NCBI GenBank assembly: GCA_013399875.1 | Contig: VXAZ01007538.1 | Coordinates: 310,001 to 374,000, forward strand | Origin: Gymnorhina tibicen | Taxonomy: Eukaryota > Chordata > Aves > Passeriformes > Artamidae | DNA: 64,000 bases | Direction: 5' to 3' | Shown here: positions 51,311 through 62,594 of the stretch, piece after piece | Layout: every line of letters begins with the position of its first letter | Position numbering within the stretch: the first letter of the stretch is position 1 | The notes under the pieces: generated by a model | Told to the model about the DNA's origin: nothing | The model's input: the letters and a program-made list of their open reading frames with translations, nothing else | Database searches by the model: none | Translations under genes and position numbers: made by a program

Positions 51311-53243
51311 TGAACTTGGTAGCAGTAATCCCATTAAAATTTAGGGTTTCTTGGCTATTCTCAAAAGTAATGTATTAACAAAAACAAAATCTTTCTTAGA
51401 CTAGTCTTTAGTTCTTAGATGAATTTTGACTTTACAAGAAAGCTATTCTGGTCCCTCTGAGATCATTGAATTTTCCAAGCATGCTTCTACAGAAACTGCA
51501 CAGTTCTGCTTCAGGCATGCCACTGTTTTATAAGATATAGCTCCAAGCTCTTTAGAGAAAAGAACCAGTTGAGCAGTGGATTTTGAATAGGGAAAGCTAT
51601 ATTACATGGGAGATCGAACAAGATAGTTCTTCTGGCTTTTAAGTCTTTAGAGCTATAGAATGTATTTAAACGTGTGCTACAACTTAAATTTAATACTTAA
51701 AACTGCAGATTAACTCTGTTATGGGTGCCATGCACAAAATCATTGAGTGAATTATTTACTAATGTTGCAGTATATAATAACAGCATAATATGGTACATGC
51801 CCTTTAGGCTTGTTGGTGTGAGTACTTTGTTGTACTGAAGCACAGCAAAAAGGAGCCATTCCCTGCCACATAATACCAGGAGAAAATGGCAACTCTCTGG
51901 TCACGTTTAAACTATGTTTCAGGATAATATCAAGTGTGACCTACATCTTCATTTCACTGAGACAATTCACCGTGATAAAATAGGAAAGTAGTTATATAGT
52001 GATTTTTTTGTCTTGGGGCCTGCGATAGTCATGTGAATCTAAACCTGTGTAGTATTTAAGTAGATAATTAAGGGGTAAAGTATAATGGAAACCATAAAAA
52101 AACCCCCAAATACTACATTTGAATGTGAACAGGCTTAGTTTTGCCAAGATAGAAATTAGTTAATATTTTAGAAAAATCCTGTAATGGTGAAAGAATTGGT
52201 TACTGGCTATCAAGTTTCAGGCACATGACCAAGTAGTTAAGTTCTGATTTTTGTTGCCTTGTTCACAGCTCTGCAGATTTCTCACAGCTTTGCTTAAAGT
52301 ATTGGTATTTACCTTATAACTAGGATAAAAAAAAAATTATTATTGCATTTTCTACACCCATAAATACTCATTTTTCAGGTGAAGAATGAGCAGTCATATA
52401 GGAAGCAGCAAGTACTTGATATTTTCAATGTTGGATGCTCTCCTAAGGTGATTTGGGAAAAACGTATTCTGAAATACTTTATGCCAGCTCATAAAATGTC
52501 ATTAGGAGAAAAATATGCTCATGTTACTGCTAGGTTTTCTGGGAATTCTATTCCAATTAAGAATACTTTAAAATATATTAAGAGCCACTGAACAAAAGTG
52601 TTGGACAATTCAATTAAGTGGAAAACTGATTTCTAATTAGTATTTAATTAGAAACTGAATGCAGATTGGGAAAAGAATGCTTTTGTTTTACTAATTACCA
52701 AACAATGTTTGCTGCTTCAAGTTAGCCTGGTGGTTACTTAAACTCCTTGCACATGAGAGCAATGAAATAAAATTGTGTGTATCCCGTGCATCCCATGCAA
52801 TGTTTGGTTTATCTCATGAGTTATCTACTGTAATGTTTATTTTTGGTAATGTGAGTGGTGGCCTTGTGTAGCTAAAGATGTATGTGTGTAATGCTTGAGA
52901 GGAAAACAGGTAACATTTAATGTGTAACTTTTGTTTGTACTTAGGTGAAGAAGGCTGTTGTCTCTCAGATCTGCAGGATTCATCCCTCTGCAGATCTAGA
53001 GCCGTGATAGCCTGGCCCTTATAGCAAGAGTTTTCCTTGGGAAGACATTCTATTCTGGGAGCAGAAGCTTCAGTACAGCTGTACAGATCCAGGGAGTTGG
53101 ATGTGCCCAGCACATTAAACCTGTAGCTGTTTCTGCCCAGGAGAAGGAATTTTGGGTGCTCCTCCTCACCATGCAGAGTACTCAGTGTATTCAGAACAGC
53201 CAGGTGTCTGCAAACTCTAAAATTTACATGCAAGAAAGCTTAC
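51311..53243. other. Unannotated stretch, no confirmed gene
   Basis: Holds the TAATTA dyad at 52630-52654. A patch at 52950-53220 is GC-richer and open on the minus strand for 139 codons from a non-ATG codon, with no recognised domain. It directly follows the minus-strand candidate exon at 53244-53410 but lies in a different frame, after a stop. Confidence 0.5.
52630..52654. promoter_or_regulatory. 10-bp dyad carrying two TAATTA sites
   Basis: TTTCTAATTA (52630-52639) and its exact reverse complement TAATTAGAAA (52645-52654) flank a five-base spacer. Each arm contains the homeodomain core TAATTA. The arrangement could bind a homeodomain dimer. AT-rich DNA produces such sites easily, so function is only a suggestion. 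Confidence 0.35.
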
Positions 53244-53410
53244 CAAGTGAGATATTGATGTTTCTCAGTATATCACGCAAAACCAAGTTTTTTAACTTTG
53301 TTTCTTGAATATCAGATGTAAAAACATTTTCTAGGGACAGTGGATTTCTTGCTGCTGTGTAAATGAGTTGGTGAGAGAAGTATTTAACACAATTTCTTAA
53401 AAGGTATTCA
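53244..53410 (-). other. Candidate coding exon, 167 nt (minus strand)
   Basis: On the minus strand a strong acceptor (CAGTGCTTTTTTTTTGTTTTAG) precedes 167 bases open in one frame, followed by a good donor, ACTTG|GTAAGC. The frame gives 55 whole codons, starting EYLLRNCVKYFSHQLIY and ending LRDILRNINISL, with two bases borrowed at the start and one left over. If unspliced, a stop comes eight codons past the exon end. It is the longest open frame in this window flanked by good splice sites on both ends. I recognise no family. Chance cannot be excluded in 128 kb of double-strand sequence. Confidence 0.2.
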
Positions 53411-53879
53411 CTAAAACAAAAAAAAAGCACTGAATAATTCTTTTTATCCTTTACCTGTTAAATAAAAAAGCTCAGATATAATCTGTAACTATAGAGGGGG
53501 AAAATTATTCTCCAACTAAATTTGAAGCCCCCCTTTCCTTTTTTTTTAAGAAATCATAGTTTTGACTAATTTAGGATCATCCCATGACTTAAAGTAGGTA
53601 ACACCTGTAATCTAAAGGTTATATTATTGTCCAAGTACAGTTAAAATTCAATTTTTTTTAAACTTCCTATTCCTTTAGAGATATTAACCTGCCTTTGCCT
53701 ATTTCCCATTAAAGAAATGTCTGTGTCTCAAAATGATTTGTGGTCAATTCATGTCAGGAAATTGTCATAAGGTATATGAAGAGACTGTTAATCTGTAGTG
53801 ATGCCTTAGGTTTTAACTTTTATATTTTTCAAATCCTATATTGCCTGGTGTGTAACTGTGAAGTTTCTTGTAGCTCGTT
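53411..53879. other. AT-rich spacer before the LTR-like block
   Basis: No gene recognised. The left boundary of the neighbouring LTR-like sequence may lie in here; TG starts at about 53740 or 53850 are possible, but neither gives a convincing target duplication. Confidence 0.5.
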
Positions 53880-54235
53880 AGCTGCTGCTCTCTTATGCCA
53901 GATAGACACAACAAAGCCTCTCCGAGCTTGGTATTCAAGGACACTCAGATTGTCCCAGGCCCAAAGGTGTAAACTAGGGCCTCTAGAGAGGTGAAGAAAT
54001 CGAAGAAATTACATCATTAGCTAAAGCTTTAATTGGTGAATTTATGCTGATATGCAAATGGACCAAACCTATAAAAGTGTGAAGAACTCGTGACTCATCG
54101 TCCATCTTGGGGTCCATCTCGGATGTAGCCTCTGGCTCCCCAGGGCGTACCTTTGAAGGCCCTTCAAACCGTTATTCCCTTATTCCTGTCTAGTCTCTGT
54201 TTCTAGGTAGCCACTGAAGGCATGAGTAGCACATT
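53880..54235 (+). mobile_element. LTR-like endogenous retrovirus fragment (probable solo LTR)
   Basis: A GC-richer block with promoter architecture typical of an avian retroviral LTR. It has an octamer ATGCAAAT at 54052-54059, a TATA box TATAAAAG at 54070-54077, and then a CpG-bearing transcribed-like region (54088-54170). No protein-coding region follows, so at most a solo LTR remains. No clear polyadenylation signal or target-site duplication was found, and both ends are approximate. The similarity to bird ERVL-type LTRs is from memory and not checked. Confidence 0.5.
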
Positions 54236-54963
54236 TTAAATTTTATACTATTCTGTTTCTACAGACAATATGATAAGATCAGAAATTTGATCTCACCTGT
54301 TAAACCAGTACTTCTGGAAAGCATATCATGGCTACTGAAACTGAACTGGAGCAGAGGAAATGCTTAATTGGAAACTTGCATAGTTTTCCAAGTAAATAAA
54401 TACTGACACTGTTGAATACCTGATTCATCTAGGTCAGTGTTTCAGTAAAGCTTTCTAATTGGTAGGGAGAGAAATTTTATCTTCCGTTTGGAATCTAGGC
54501 ATCTTTTTTTAACTTTTTTTTCAACACTTAAGTATAATTTTTCAACTGACCAATCTTTTGGCCAATTCTTTCCAGTACGAACTGGGAACATGATATAAAG
54601 AGGTTGATTAGAAAAGAATGGGGCATTAGCAGATAGAACAGTATCTGCAACAGTGGGAAAATATAATCTCCAATTCATTTCCTGTAAAAGATTTGCAGTT
54701 TTAACATCTCTGCTGAAGGAATAATCTGAGTGAGCTGTTGAGGAATTTTAAATCAATGTGTGCTTCTGGTGAAGTCTGTCACCTTGGAGTTCTGTTTAAT
54801 TATGCATTTCCTTGATTTTTGCACTTGACTTCTGTAAACACCTGCTAGATAGCTACGTTGCTATTTAGCAGCTTGCACGTGTTTGTAAAACTCAGCTTGT
54901 TTGCAGCTAGTTTGTTTTCGTAAATTATGATGTGTAATGGTAAAACTTATCACTTTGGAGATA
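54236..54963. other. Unannotated stretch, no gene seen
   Basis: AT-rich unique sequence, nothing recognised. Confidence 0.6.
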
Positions 54964-55009
54964 GGAGGGTTTTTGTTTCTTAGGAGAGAGGGTTTTTGTT
55001 TGTTAGGAG
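54964..55009. repeat. 23-bp tandem duplication
   Basis: Two units of the form GGAGAGAGGGTTTTTGTTT plus STTA (first unit slightly shorter) repeat with a 23-base period. The GGGTTTTTGTTT core starts at 54967 and at 54990, and the copies differ by C versus G. Looks like a recent slippage duplication and may be polymorphic. Confidence 0.85.
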
Positions 55010-56589
55010 AGAAATAAACTGCTTAACTGAATTTGAGATCAGATTCTTTGTAGTAATCTTCATCTTGTTGACACAAATGACAATATGAACATAACCTGTT
55101 GTTTATATGGCTCTGAGTGCAATTAGGCATGGGGATACCTTGCCTAAGAAAGATAGAGAAACCTCATAATTAGGGGCTTTAAAGAACAAGATGAACAAAA
55201 ATCTGTTGGGAATAAGGCAAGTAGAATTCATGCAACAGTTTCTTACTGTTGCCTACAATTCTGTAATTCTGTGATTAAATGACTAATAGATAATTAGGAG
55301 TAGCTGAAAACCTAGTTCTTCAATAAAAGTAAAGCAGTTTTTGCTTTGCATAAAGACAAGGATAAATTTTTTCTATAAATTATAGTGAAATAAACTATAC
55401 TTTTCTTGCAACATTAGTAACTAGTTTACTTTTTTTCCTCTTACAGCAGAGTACTGTAGTTCATTATTTCTTCAAATGTTGAGCCCTGGGTTTTATGCTC
55501 TAATCAGAAGTATTAAAGGCATTTGCGATTTCCTGTGAAGAAAAATATCTTCTATAATAGTTTGTTCTGCTGAAATTTTGCTGGAAAATGTTCTGGCTTC
55601 ATCTGATTTGTAAGGCATGAAAGACATGAATTGATGCAGCTCATAACAGCACAGAAAACTGCAGGAAAGACAATTGTACGATGAAGTTAATGACAGCCTT
55701 TTTGCGAGTGTGTCCCCAAGGGATTGTTTTTCCTCTCCCTTTTCTCATCCTGCATAACTCTCCTGGTGTTTTGGTTTGCACTTCAACAGCCCAGCTCACT
55801 CAGGAGGATCTGTGGATTAGTGGCTGCTCCACTGCGCCCCACTGCCTGGGGCTAGTGGCCAAAAGCAGGAGACTTTGAGTGGATGCAGAAGGTCTGAGTG
55901 TAATGGGCGTTTAGCAGTTAAACTTTGCCCTTCAGTGTCCCTGTGCTATGCAATGCTAAATGGTCTGACTCCTGATATGCAAAAACTAGAAGAAATGGTC
56001 TCCTTCGGTGTATTTCTTACATGAGAAAATTAGCAACTCATTAGTGCACTGAACCACTCATTCAGAACAGTTTTTACTGAAAATCATTTGAGTCATGCCT
56101 TAGTACTCTTTAATTAATATACGTAACCAAAGGTATTTTTAGCAACCATAAGAAAAAGCACAGCTCAGTTGTTATGTAGGAATTGAGAAGAACTGAACCA
56201 ATGCAGGAACCTTACTGTAATCCAGAGGTGACAGGGAGATATATATCTCTCTATTATATGTAATATGAACACTATGGAGGAAGGAAGGAAATGGCTTCTG
56301 TCTTTTAAAACACAATAGGCAGCAAAACTGGATGCTGGGAATGATTCAGTGCATGTGTTAGAGAGTGTGTGTGGGAAGTCTGAAATTATGAGCAGATTGA
56401 CAGTTGTATGCACAGTAATTCCCTCCTGACAGATAGCCAGAATGCTAATAGTGGCAGGCATGCACGAAGAAATACATGAAGAATGGGCCAAGAAAATGTG
56501 CTTTTCCTGGATCTGATCCCTGTAACCAGGCAAGCTTTGTGAGTTACTTCCTATAGTTAAAGCATTCACTGATTCACATTTTTCTCCAA
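55010..56589. other. Unannotated stretch, no gene seen
   Basis: No gene recognised. GAGATATATATCTC (about 56236-56249) is a simple AT palindrome. A 134-codon minus-strand frame over 56165-56569 has no domain. Confidence 0.6.
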
Positions 56590-57080
56590 TGGCTCTGGAC
56601 TATTTTCATTTCTTTTAAAATTAGTCTTTTTCAACATCAATTTTATGATTAATTTTTGATATATACCTTATAAAATATATCTGGGTATGAACTTTCAAGG
56701 CTCGTGAATTGCTGGGCCAGAATTGGCAACACTGAAATACTGTTCTTTCATTCGGCCACAAAATCTTTATATCCTAGTTGTCACCAGTTTAAAGAGATGA
56801 TTTAAAAGCAGTCAATTGGCCTTTAAATGCCTTCAGAGATCCCACATAATTACATAGATGCCAAGCTCTACCCACAGGCAATCTGCAAAATTTCCTAGCA
56901 CTCATAAATTGCCTTCATCCAGACTAAAAAAGAAACTATTATCCTTGTTAATGGATCTGATTTCATAATGACCCGGATCTCATGATAAATCAGTATTAAC
57001 TTCCTTTCTTTGTTAGTATTTAAAGTGAGAAAATTTTTGAAATATTTAAGATCTTAATAGACTTTATCTATTAAGGTAAT
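56590..57080. promoter_or_regulatory. Possible conserved non-coding element
   Basis: AT-rich, low in simple runs, retaining a few CpGs (near 56703, 56755 and 56972), with several homeodomain/MEF2-like words. The texture is like that of the 7.25-7.62 kb stretch. Only an alignment could tell whether it is conserved. Confidence 0.15.
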
Positions 57081-60000
57081 TTATCTGAATTGGACACCAA
57101 CATTGTTATAAATGGCTCTTTATCATTTGAGAAGGAATTCTTGGGCAATGAGCAAGGCAGTAAAGACATATTATGCCAAGTGATTTCATTAGTTTTGTAC
57201 GGAGCAGATGGGCTTTTCTATTACAGGAATATCTGTGGAGAATGTTTTGAAACCTCCTGCAAGAACACTTGCTCTAAATTTCCTATTTCTTGTTTTATGT
57301 TGATCCCGTTCTTCTTGCTTGCTTTTTCAGATCCATGGGTGAGATGTTGCCAGGTTTACTGTTATTGTAGAAATGTCTTCATTTTTAGCTGCAGGTTGAA
57401 TGAGTGATGGTTATCACTAATAGTTTAAAGGATGCAGGTCTATTGTTGATTCATAAAGAATGAAGCTCAGTCCTCATTCCCAAAGCATGCAGGACTAAAA
57501 GACGGAGCAGAGAAGGTATTTGGCACAGTGCCTAAGATGTGCAGAGAAGTCTTCTGCACTAGTTTATTAATATAGAGGCACTTACACATATGTGCATGTG
57601 CAAAACCTAAATATTTTAAATCATGGCTATGGAAGGAAAGACTTCATCTAAGACCCCTATAGTTACATTTTCCACATGTTAGTGTATCTGGCTTGCTAAA
57701 AAACACTGTGTTGTATAAAATAAGCACAAATCATACCACGCCTCTTTGATTTGTCATTGCTAAACAAAAACATTAGGGCACAGCATATTGGTGACTGTGC
57801 TTTGGGGTTTGAGTTTTTGTCCAAATGATGTGGGGACTCTCTGCAGTTGGTTGGGTTTTTTATTTTAAAAAAAGTAAGAGAACAGAAAGGGAAAACAGTC
57901 ACTATGTGTTTGTTTAGTTGAAAGTTTCAAGTTATTGAAAGGAATGATACAACTAGTATATTCTTTCATAAAGCTGAACCAGAATAAGATTTTTTTTTTA
58001 AAGCACTTCAGTATTTTTAAAAAATCCTTTCCTGATAATTTTTAAACATTCTCTTGTATCTACTTCCACACTGTGGGATTTATTCACCTATTTATATGTA
58101 AATGACCTGTGAATTATTTACCCAAGATAATACTCAGCAACCCCTGGATTATGACTTCTTTTGTAACCCTTTTTTCAAGAGCTGGATTCCCTGCGGATGT
58201 AGGGCTGTCAAACAGGCACTTCAGATCGGTCAGCATATTCTGGCTGGTTCTCAAGAGCTCTGTGTTAGGGCACTGATGGTTCACAGGTCTTTGAAGAGTT
58301 CAGATCTTGGAAAAAGCCAGAGCTGCTTCTAGGATTTGAGGGGTTTGCATTTGTTTGGCTGGTGTTTTGTTTTTATGAATTTGTGCCCATTCCTGCCTAA
58401 CAAACAAATAACAATATCCAACTCAACCACTGGCACATCCCACAGCAAGATTTTATTCTGCTTGTTCATCTTAAGTTGGTCTATACTGATCTTGGCATTA
58501 AACTAAAGGAGTTTGCTCTGGTCCAGTCTTTCATGTAAGAGCAAAATTTGAGCATGATTTAATAATGATTAGCTATGATTTCAGTCATGAATCTTGATGC
58601 CCTGTGTTATGAGGCCAAAAACAAAACTTTTTTTTTTTCCTTTTCCTTATAGGCTGTCTGCATAAGCCTTTGTCTTGGATTGACCTAACTTGTAGTTTAG
58701 GAAGAAATATGAATAATTTAATTGCAACATTTCTATAATTTGTAGGAAATAAAGCTTGAGTATGCAACCTACTTTACACACACACACACACATCCCCAAC
58801 CACAGAATAAATAAAGACAATAAAACATACTGTGTTTCCTGAAACTCAAGGCTACTAATCTCCATTCCTCCAAAAACATAGGCAATCAAGACATGCAAAT
58901 AAACCCCAAATCTTTTTCTGAGTTCATGTGGTGTCATGAGTTACTGTTATAAAACAGTGCATACGGAATTCAAGCAGGTTAAATTGTCTCCTTCTGGAAC
59001 AGTTCTGCTCATTTCCCTGAGTTGCTCTGGCATAAAGGTGTTCCTGTTTTCTGATCTTATGGATGCTAAAGTGTCAAGGCTGCCGGCTCCAGGCACCACA
59101 AGGATGGTCACTCATTAACTTGCATTACCTGGAGGCTCCTGGCAGCCACAGGGAGCATAGGAGAACTGATAAAACTTCTAAGAGCTTTGGGTGAATTAAC
59201 ATAGGAAACAGAGGGAATTGTGTGATTTAGGATTGTTCTGAAGGACTTGGATGTGGATGATGTGTAATATTGTTACAGATTAGCCTTTTTGCAGTTGTCT
59301 CCCATGTGGATTGATTGCTTGAGCTTATTCTTGTAAATAGTTCTTTAAATTCAGCTTAAAATAACACTTTTGTCATTTCTTACATAAATTTATAGTTTTT
59401 TCTTTGGCTGCTGCCCCCAAGAACATCTGATTAGCAGTGTTCACTGCAATCTCTGTGGGAATAAAATCACAACTAGGATTGTGCTCTGACTGAGCTCATT
59501 CTTTTGATTACTGTCTTTGCTGATTGCAAACGAGCTTTTAACAATAAAACCATATAAAAGAAATTAGAAAAGTGTCAGGGCCAGATCCACTAGTACCTCC
59601 TGAGGACTGCAGGATTGACAGAAATACTCAGTACGGCTGATGAAATGAGAAAAATAATAGCTCATCTTTGAGCTCTGAGCTATAAACCTTTCCACTTAGC
59701 AGAGCTCACATTTACTAGAGTTGTTTGTTAAAGCATCTCTTATCTCTGATCTGTCTCTCAAAAGCAGTTTAATCACATTTATCTACTTAATATTTTAGGA
59801 AGAGAAGTTCTGAACCTTAGGGAAAAGTGATGCATTGACTTTCATTTGACAGTTTACTGTATTGCAAAGGACATTGCATTTCATGGAAAGCTGACCCAGG
59901 GACATCAACAAATGCCTCTGAGTTCTAATTTAATGCTTCAGAGCTTCTCTGTAAGTTAAACTTTCCTAGCACAGTGTTTCGATTCATTAACAGCAATTCC

Positions 60001-60440
60001 AGGCATGTGGCATCGAACTCCCCCTTCCCAAATCAAATTGCCTTGCAAGCCATTAACATTTTTACTTGATTTTTTAAGTGTTTTTAATGTATAGTGTGGT
60101 TTTCAGGTATTGCAAATCTCTTTATGCATCATTCTCAGAAAATGCTGTAAGCCCACTGACAGAACTGGACTTCTCTCAAAACAGTATGGAATAGCATCCC
60201 CCTTCTTGCCTCCCTATCACAAAATCCATTAATGTGGCATTAGAGAACCTGCATGGAGGAAGAAGTTGTTCAATTTTTAAATAAATCCAAGAGAATTAAC
60301 ATCCTGTCTTTCAGTCTCTGAGAGAACTGTTCTAATATACCAGATCACTTAGCAAGGGAGGAACCAGTCCCTTCTCCACTTTCAGTTCTCTTGTGCAGAA
60401 AATCATTTAACTGGAAGCACAATCAGATCCAAACATTACA
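57081..60440. other. Unannotated stretch, no gene seen
   Basis: No gene or classified repeat apart from the (AC) microsatellite at 58776-58792 and short T and A runs (for example T11 at about 58628-58638). A pyrimidine-rich acceptor-like site ends near 57330, but the next donor is only eight bases on, so it is not a plausible exon. Confidence 0.6.
58776..58792. repeat. (AC)8 microsatellite
   Basis: Eight and a half perfect AC units, the longest dinucleotide run in the window and a possible polymorphic marker. Confidence 0.95.
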
Positions 60441-60500
60441 GACCAGCAGTTAGGGCATTAACCTTGGAGACAAGAGTCATGGGTTCTAGTTCCTTTTTTG
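60441..60500 (+). mobile_element. tRNA-derived SINE relic
   Basis: The sequence reads like the head of a tRNA-derived SINE. It has an A-box-like segment (CAGCAGTTAGGGCATTAACC, 60445-60464), an anticodon-arm-like stretch, and a B-box-like GGTTCTAGTTCC (60482-60493) against the polymerase III consensus GGTTCRANNCC. The spacing between the boxes, about 30-40 bases, fits a tRNA head. It does not have an intact tRNA cloverleaf. It resembles ancient amniote SINEs. The SINE body and tail are not recognisable, so only the head may survive. Confidence 0.45.
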
Positions 60501-62106
60501 AGTACCTCCTCAGGAATTAAATTAAAGTCTTGGAACGTAAACCATGAACTAGCACTGTGCTTCCAGAAGAGTGCCCTAATCAGTGGGCTGCAGAGCCACG
60601 CTCATGCTTGCCGTCACTTTCTGGTTCCACACAGACACGTAAAAAAGCATATCTGTGTTTCCGTAACTGGAAAACAATTAAATGGTGTTAGATTAACAGA
60701 TTTAGTCTCTATTTACATAATGCGTGTGGTTTTGCATTAAGGCAGTCTAAATTCTTTTGAAGAATTGCTACAATGTTTGTCTTCTATGGAGACAAACTTT
60801 CATGGGAAGCACTTTCATGATATCGGAGCACCTTTTTTTTTATGACTTTGTTTTGAAGACAAAAGTTGTTTTATTGTAGATTGTTGATTTTTTTCTGAAA
60901 GAACTTATTTTGAAAGTAATTTTTTTCTATTGCCAGCTCCTCAGATTCAACAGATCAGGATTTAGATAATAACATTTCTTAACTGTCTTGCATGGGATCT
61001 GTGTGTTTTGAGGGCTGGTACTCATCTGTAGACACAGTCTTTAAAGGCTTTTGGAGATGCTGCAGTTTTTGGTTAAAGTTTTAAACTTGATAGACCACTT
61101 CAACTAGAAAAATGTAGCTTTTTAATATCAATCTGAAGAAGCACTCATACATTTTGAGTAGAATGCCTGCTTCATTTTTTAAAATTATTATTATTCTTTG
61201 CTTAAATGAAGACATTTTTATGCAAAGAGAGTTGCTTGATAAACATTTTTTGCAACCATTTAAAAACAGAACCATTTGGTTGAATGTGTTCCATAATCTC
61301 TGTTTGGAGGCAAAAAGATGATGAGCAGATCTGCAAAAGTAGGAGGACAGTCCCTTAAATAAGCTTTTATATTTTGTCCAGATATTCCTGAAGCTTCTAA
61401 CTCTTGTTTTGTCCACTTATGTTTTATTCTGATAATGTGTGTTATTTTGGTTTGCGCTGAGATTAAAGTTGAATTACTATTGCCTGGGCAAATCCCTCTA
61501 GGGATGATTTAGAAATCCTTACAAAATCAAACTAATTGCAGAATGATTAATTAATTAAACTCCTCACCATTTATTCACTTGGAATAATTCCCAGATAATA
61601 AAATATAGTAAAACAAGCCATTTTGCTAGATTAATATTCTTTTGCTGGGTGTAAAAATATGAATGTATCTTCTTACTACTGGAGTATCTCTAATATAATA
61701 GCATGGATCACTGTAAATGAGTTTTGTTTTGAAAGTTCAGTGATTTAGAAGCAACATTTGAAGTCAGACTTTCTACAGAGAGCAGAGGTCTCTAAGATAA
61801 GCAGTCTGTTGCCTGTGAAAAATATGTTCAAACTACATATGGCTCACTGTAGGTGTGTGTGGTATCTGTAGGTCATATAATGATTCATGATTTATACACA
61901 AGTACTAGTCATAATAGAGAAGAACAAAAGGAAAACAAATTATTCAATTGCAGCCTTTTCATGTTAACTTTGGTTGCTACTGTTAACAAATTATTCAGTC
62001 TAGCAATATATATGCAAATAGAGGTGGGATTTAGGAATACACATATTGAGAAGGACTATGCTTGCTTAAGGAATTAGACTTCAACTGAATTTCCCAAGCA
62101 TGAAGG
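60501..62106. other. Unannotated stretch, no gene seen
   Basis: AT-rich unique sequence. A 111-codon minus-strand frame at 61081-61416 is Phe/Lys/Leu-rich with no domain and is most likely chance. Confidence 0.6.
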
Positions 62107-62594
62107 TGTTGCCTTACCTGGTCTTAAAATGAAGAGCAGGACAGGGCTAAGGGAGGAAAGGGGTTTTTACCTTGGTGTTTAATAAGGGTCCTTGTGGCAC
62201 ACCACTTTGCCGAGGTGGAGTGCGCCGAAATGCACACACACGATAGATCACGTACACAATTTATACACCTTGCAAATTAGCATATCTATCAAAGATTCCC
62301 CAGTGAGAGGCTTGTGATATCCCCTGTCCCGAGGAATTCCCTCCTGGGTGGCCCATCTTGGTTTACAGGATGTGTTCTAGAGAGGACCTTGGTTTCTCAG
62401 GAGAGCGTAGGGCTTTCTGGCCTCCAACTGCGAGGCCTCCAGAATGTTTGGTTTCCTGGCTTAACAGAATATTAGGACTCTGCTAAGTTATCGGACTTAA
62501 GGAATTACAGGTATGCATGCTAAAAGCACTGAGGATATGTAAAAGGTTATATAAAAGGCATATAAAAGAAAAGGCAAAAAATCATCACAGCATC
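62107..62594 (-). mobile_element. Solo LTR of an endogenous retrovirus (minus strand)
   Basis: Read on the minus strand, this block has a full LTR layout: a TATA box TATAAATT (62258-62265 complement), a polyadenylation-like ATTAAA about 80 bases downstream (62178-62183 complement), and the 3' terminus GGCAACA at 62107. The other end is within a few bases of 62592-62594. The pentamer GAAGG lies directly outside both ends (62102-62106 and 62595-62599) as a likely target-site duplication. The 62592 edge ends CA two bases short of it, so that boundary is slightly ragged. GC and CpG content exceed the flanks. No gag, pol or env remains, so it is a solo LTR formed by recombination. Confidence 0.7.

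Noticed and set aside
57314..57336. Acceptor-like tract and a GTGAGA donor
   Set aside because: They would define an exon of only eight bases.
61081..61416. 111-codon minus-strand frame
   Set aside because: Phe/Lys/Leu/Ile-rich, typical of AT-rich chance frames, with no domain.
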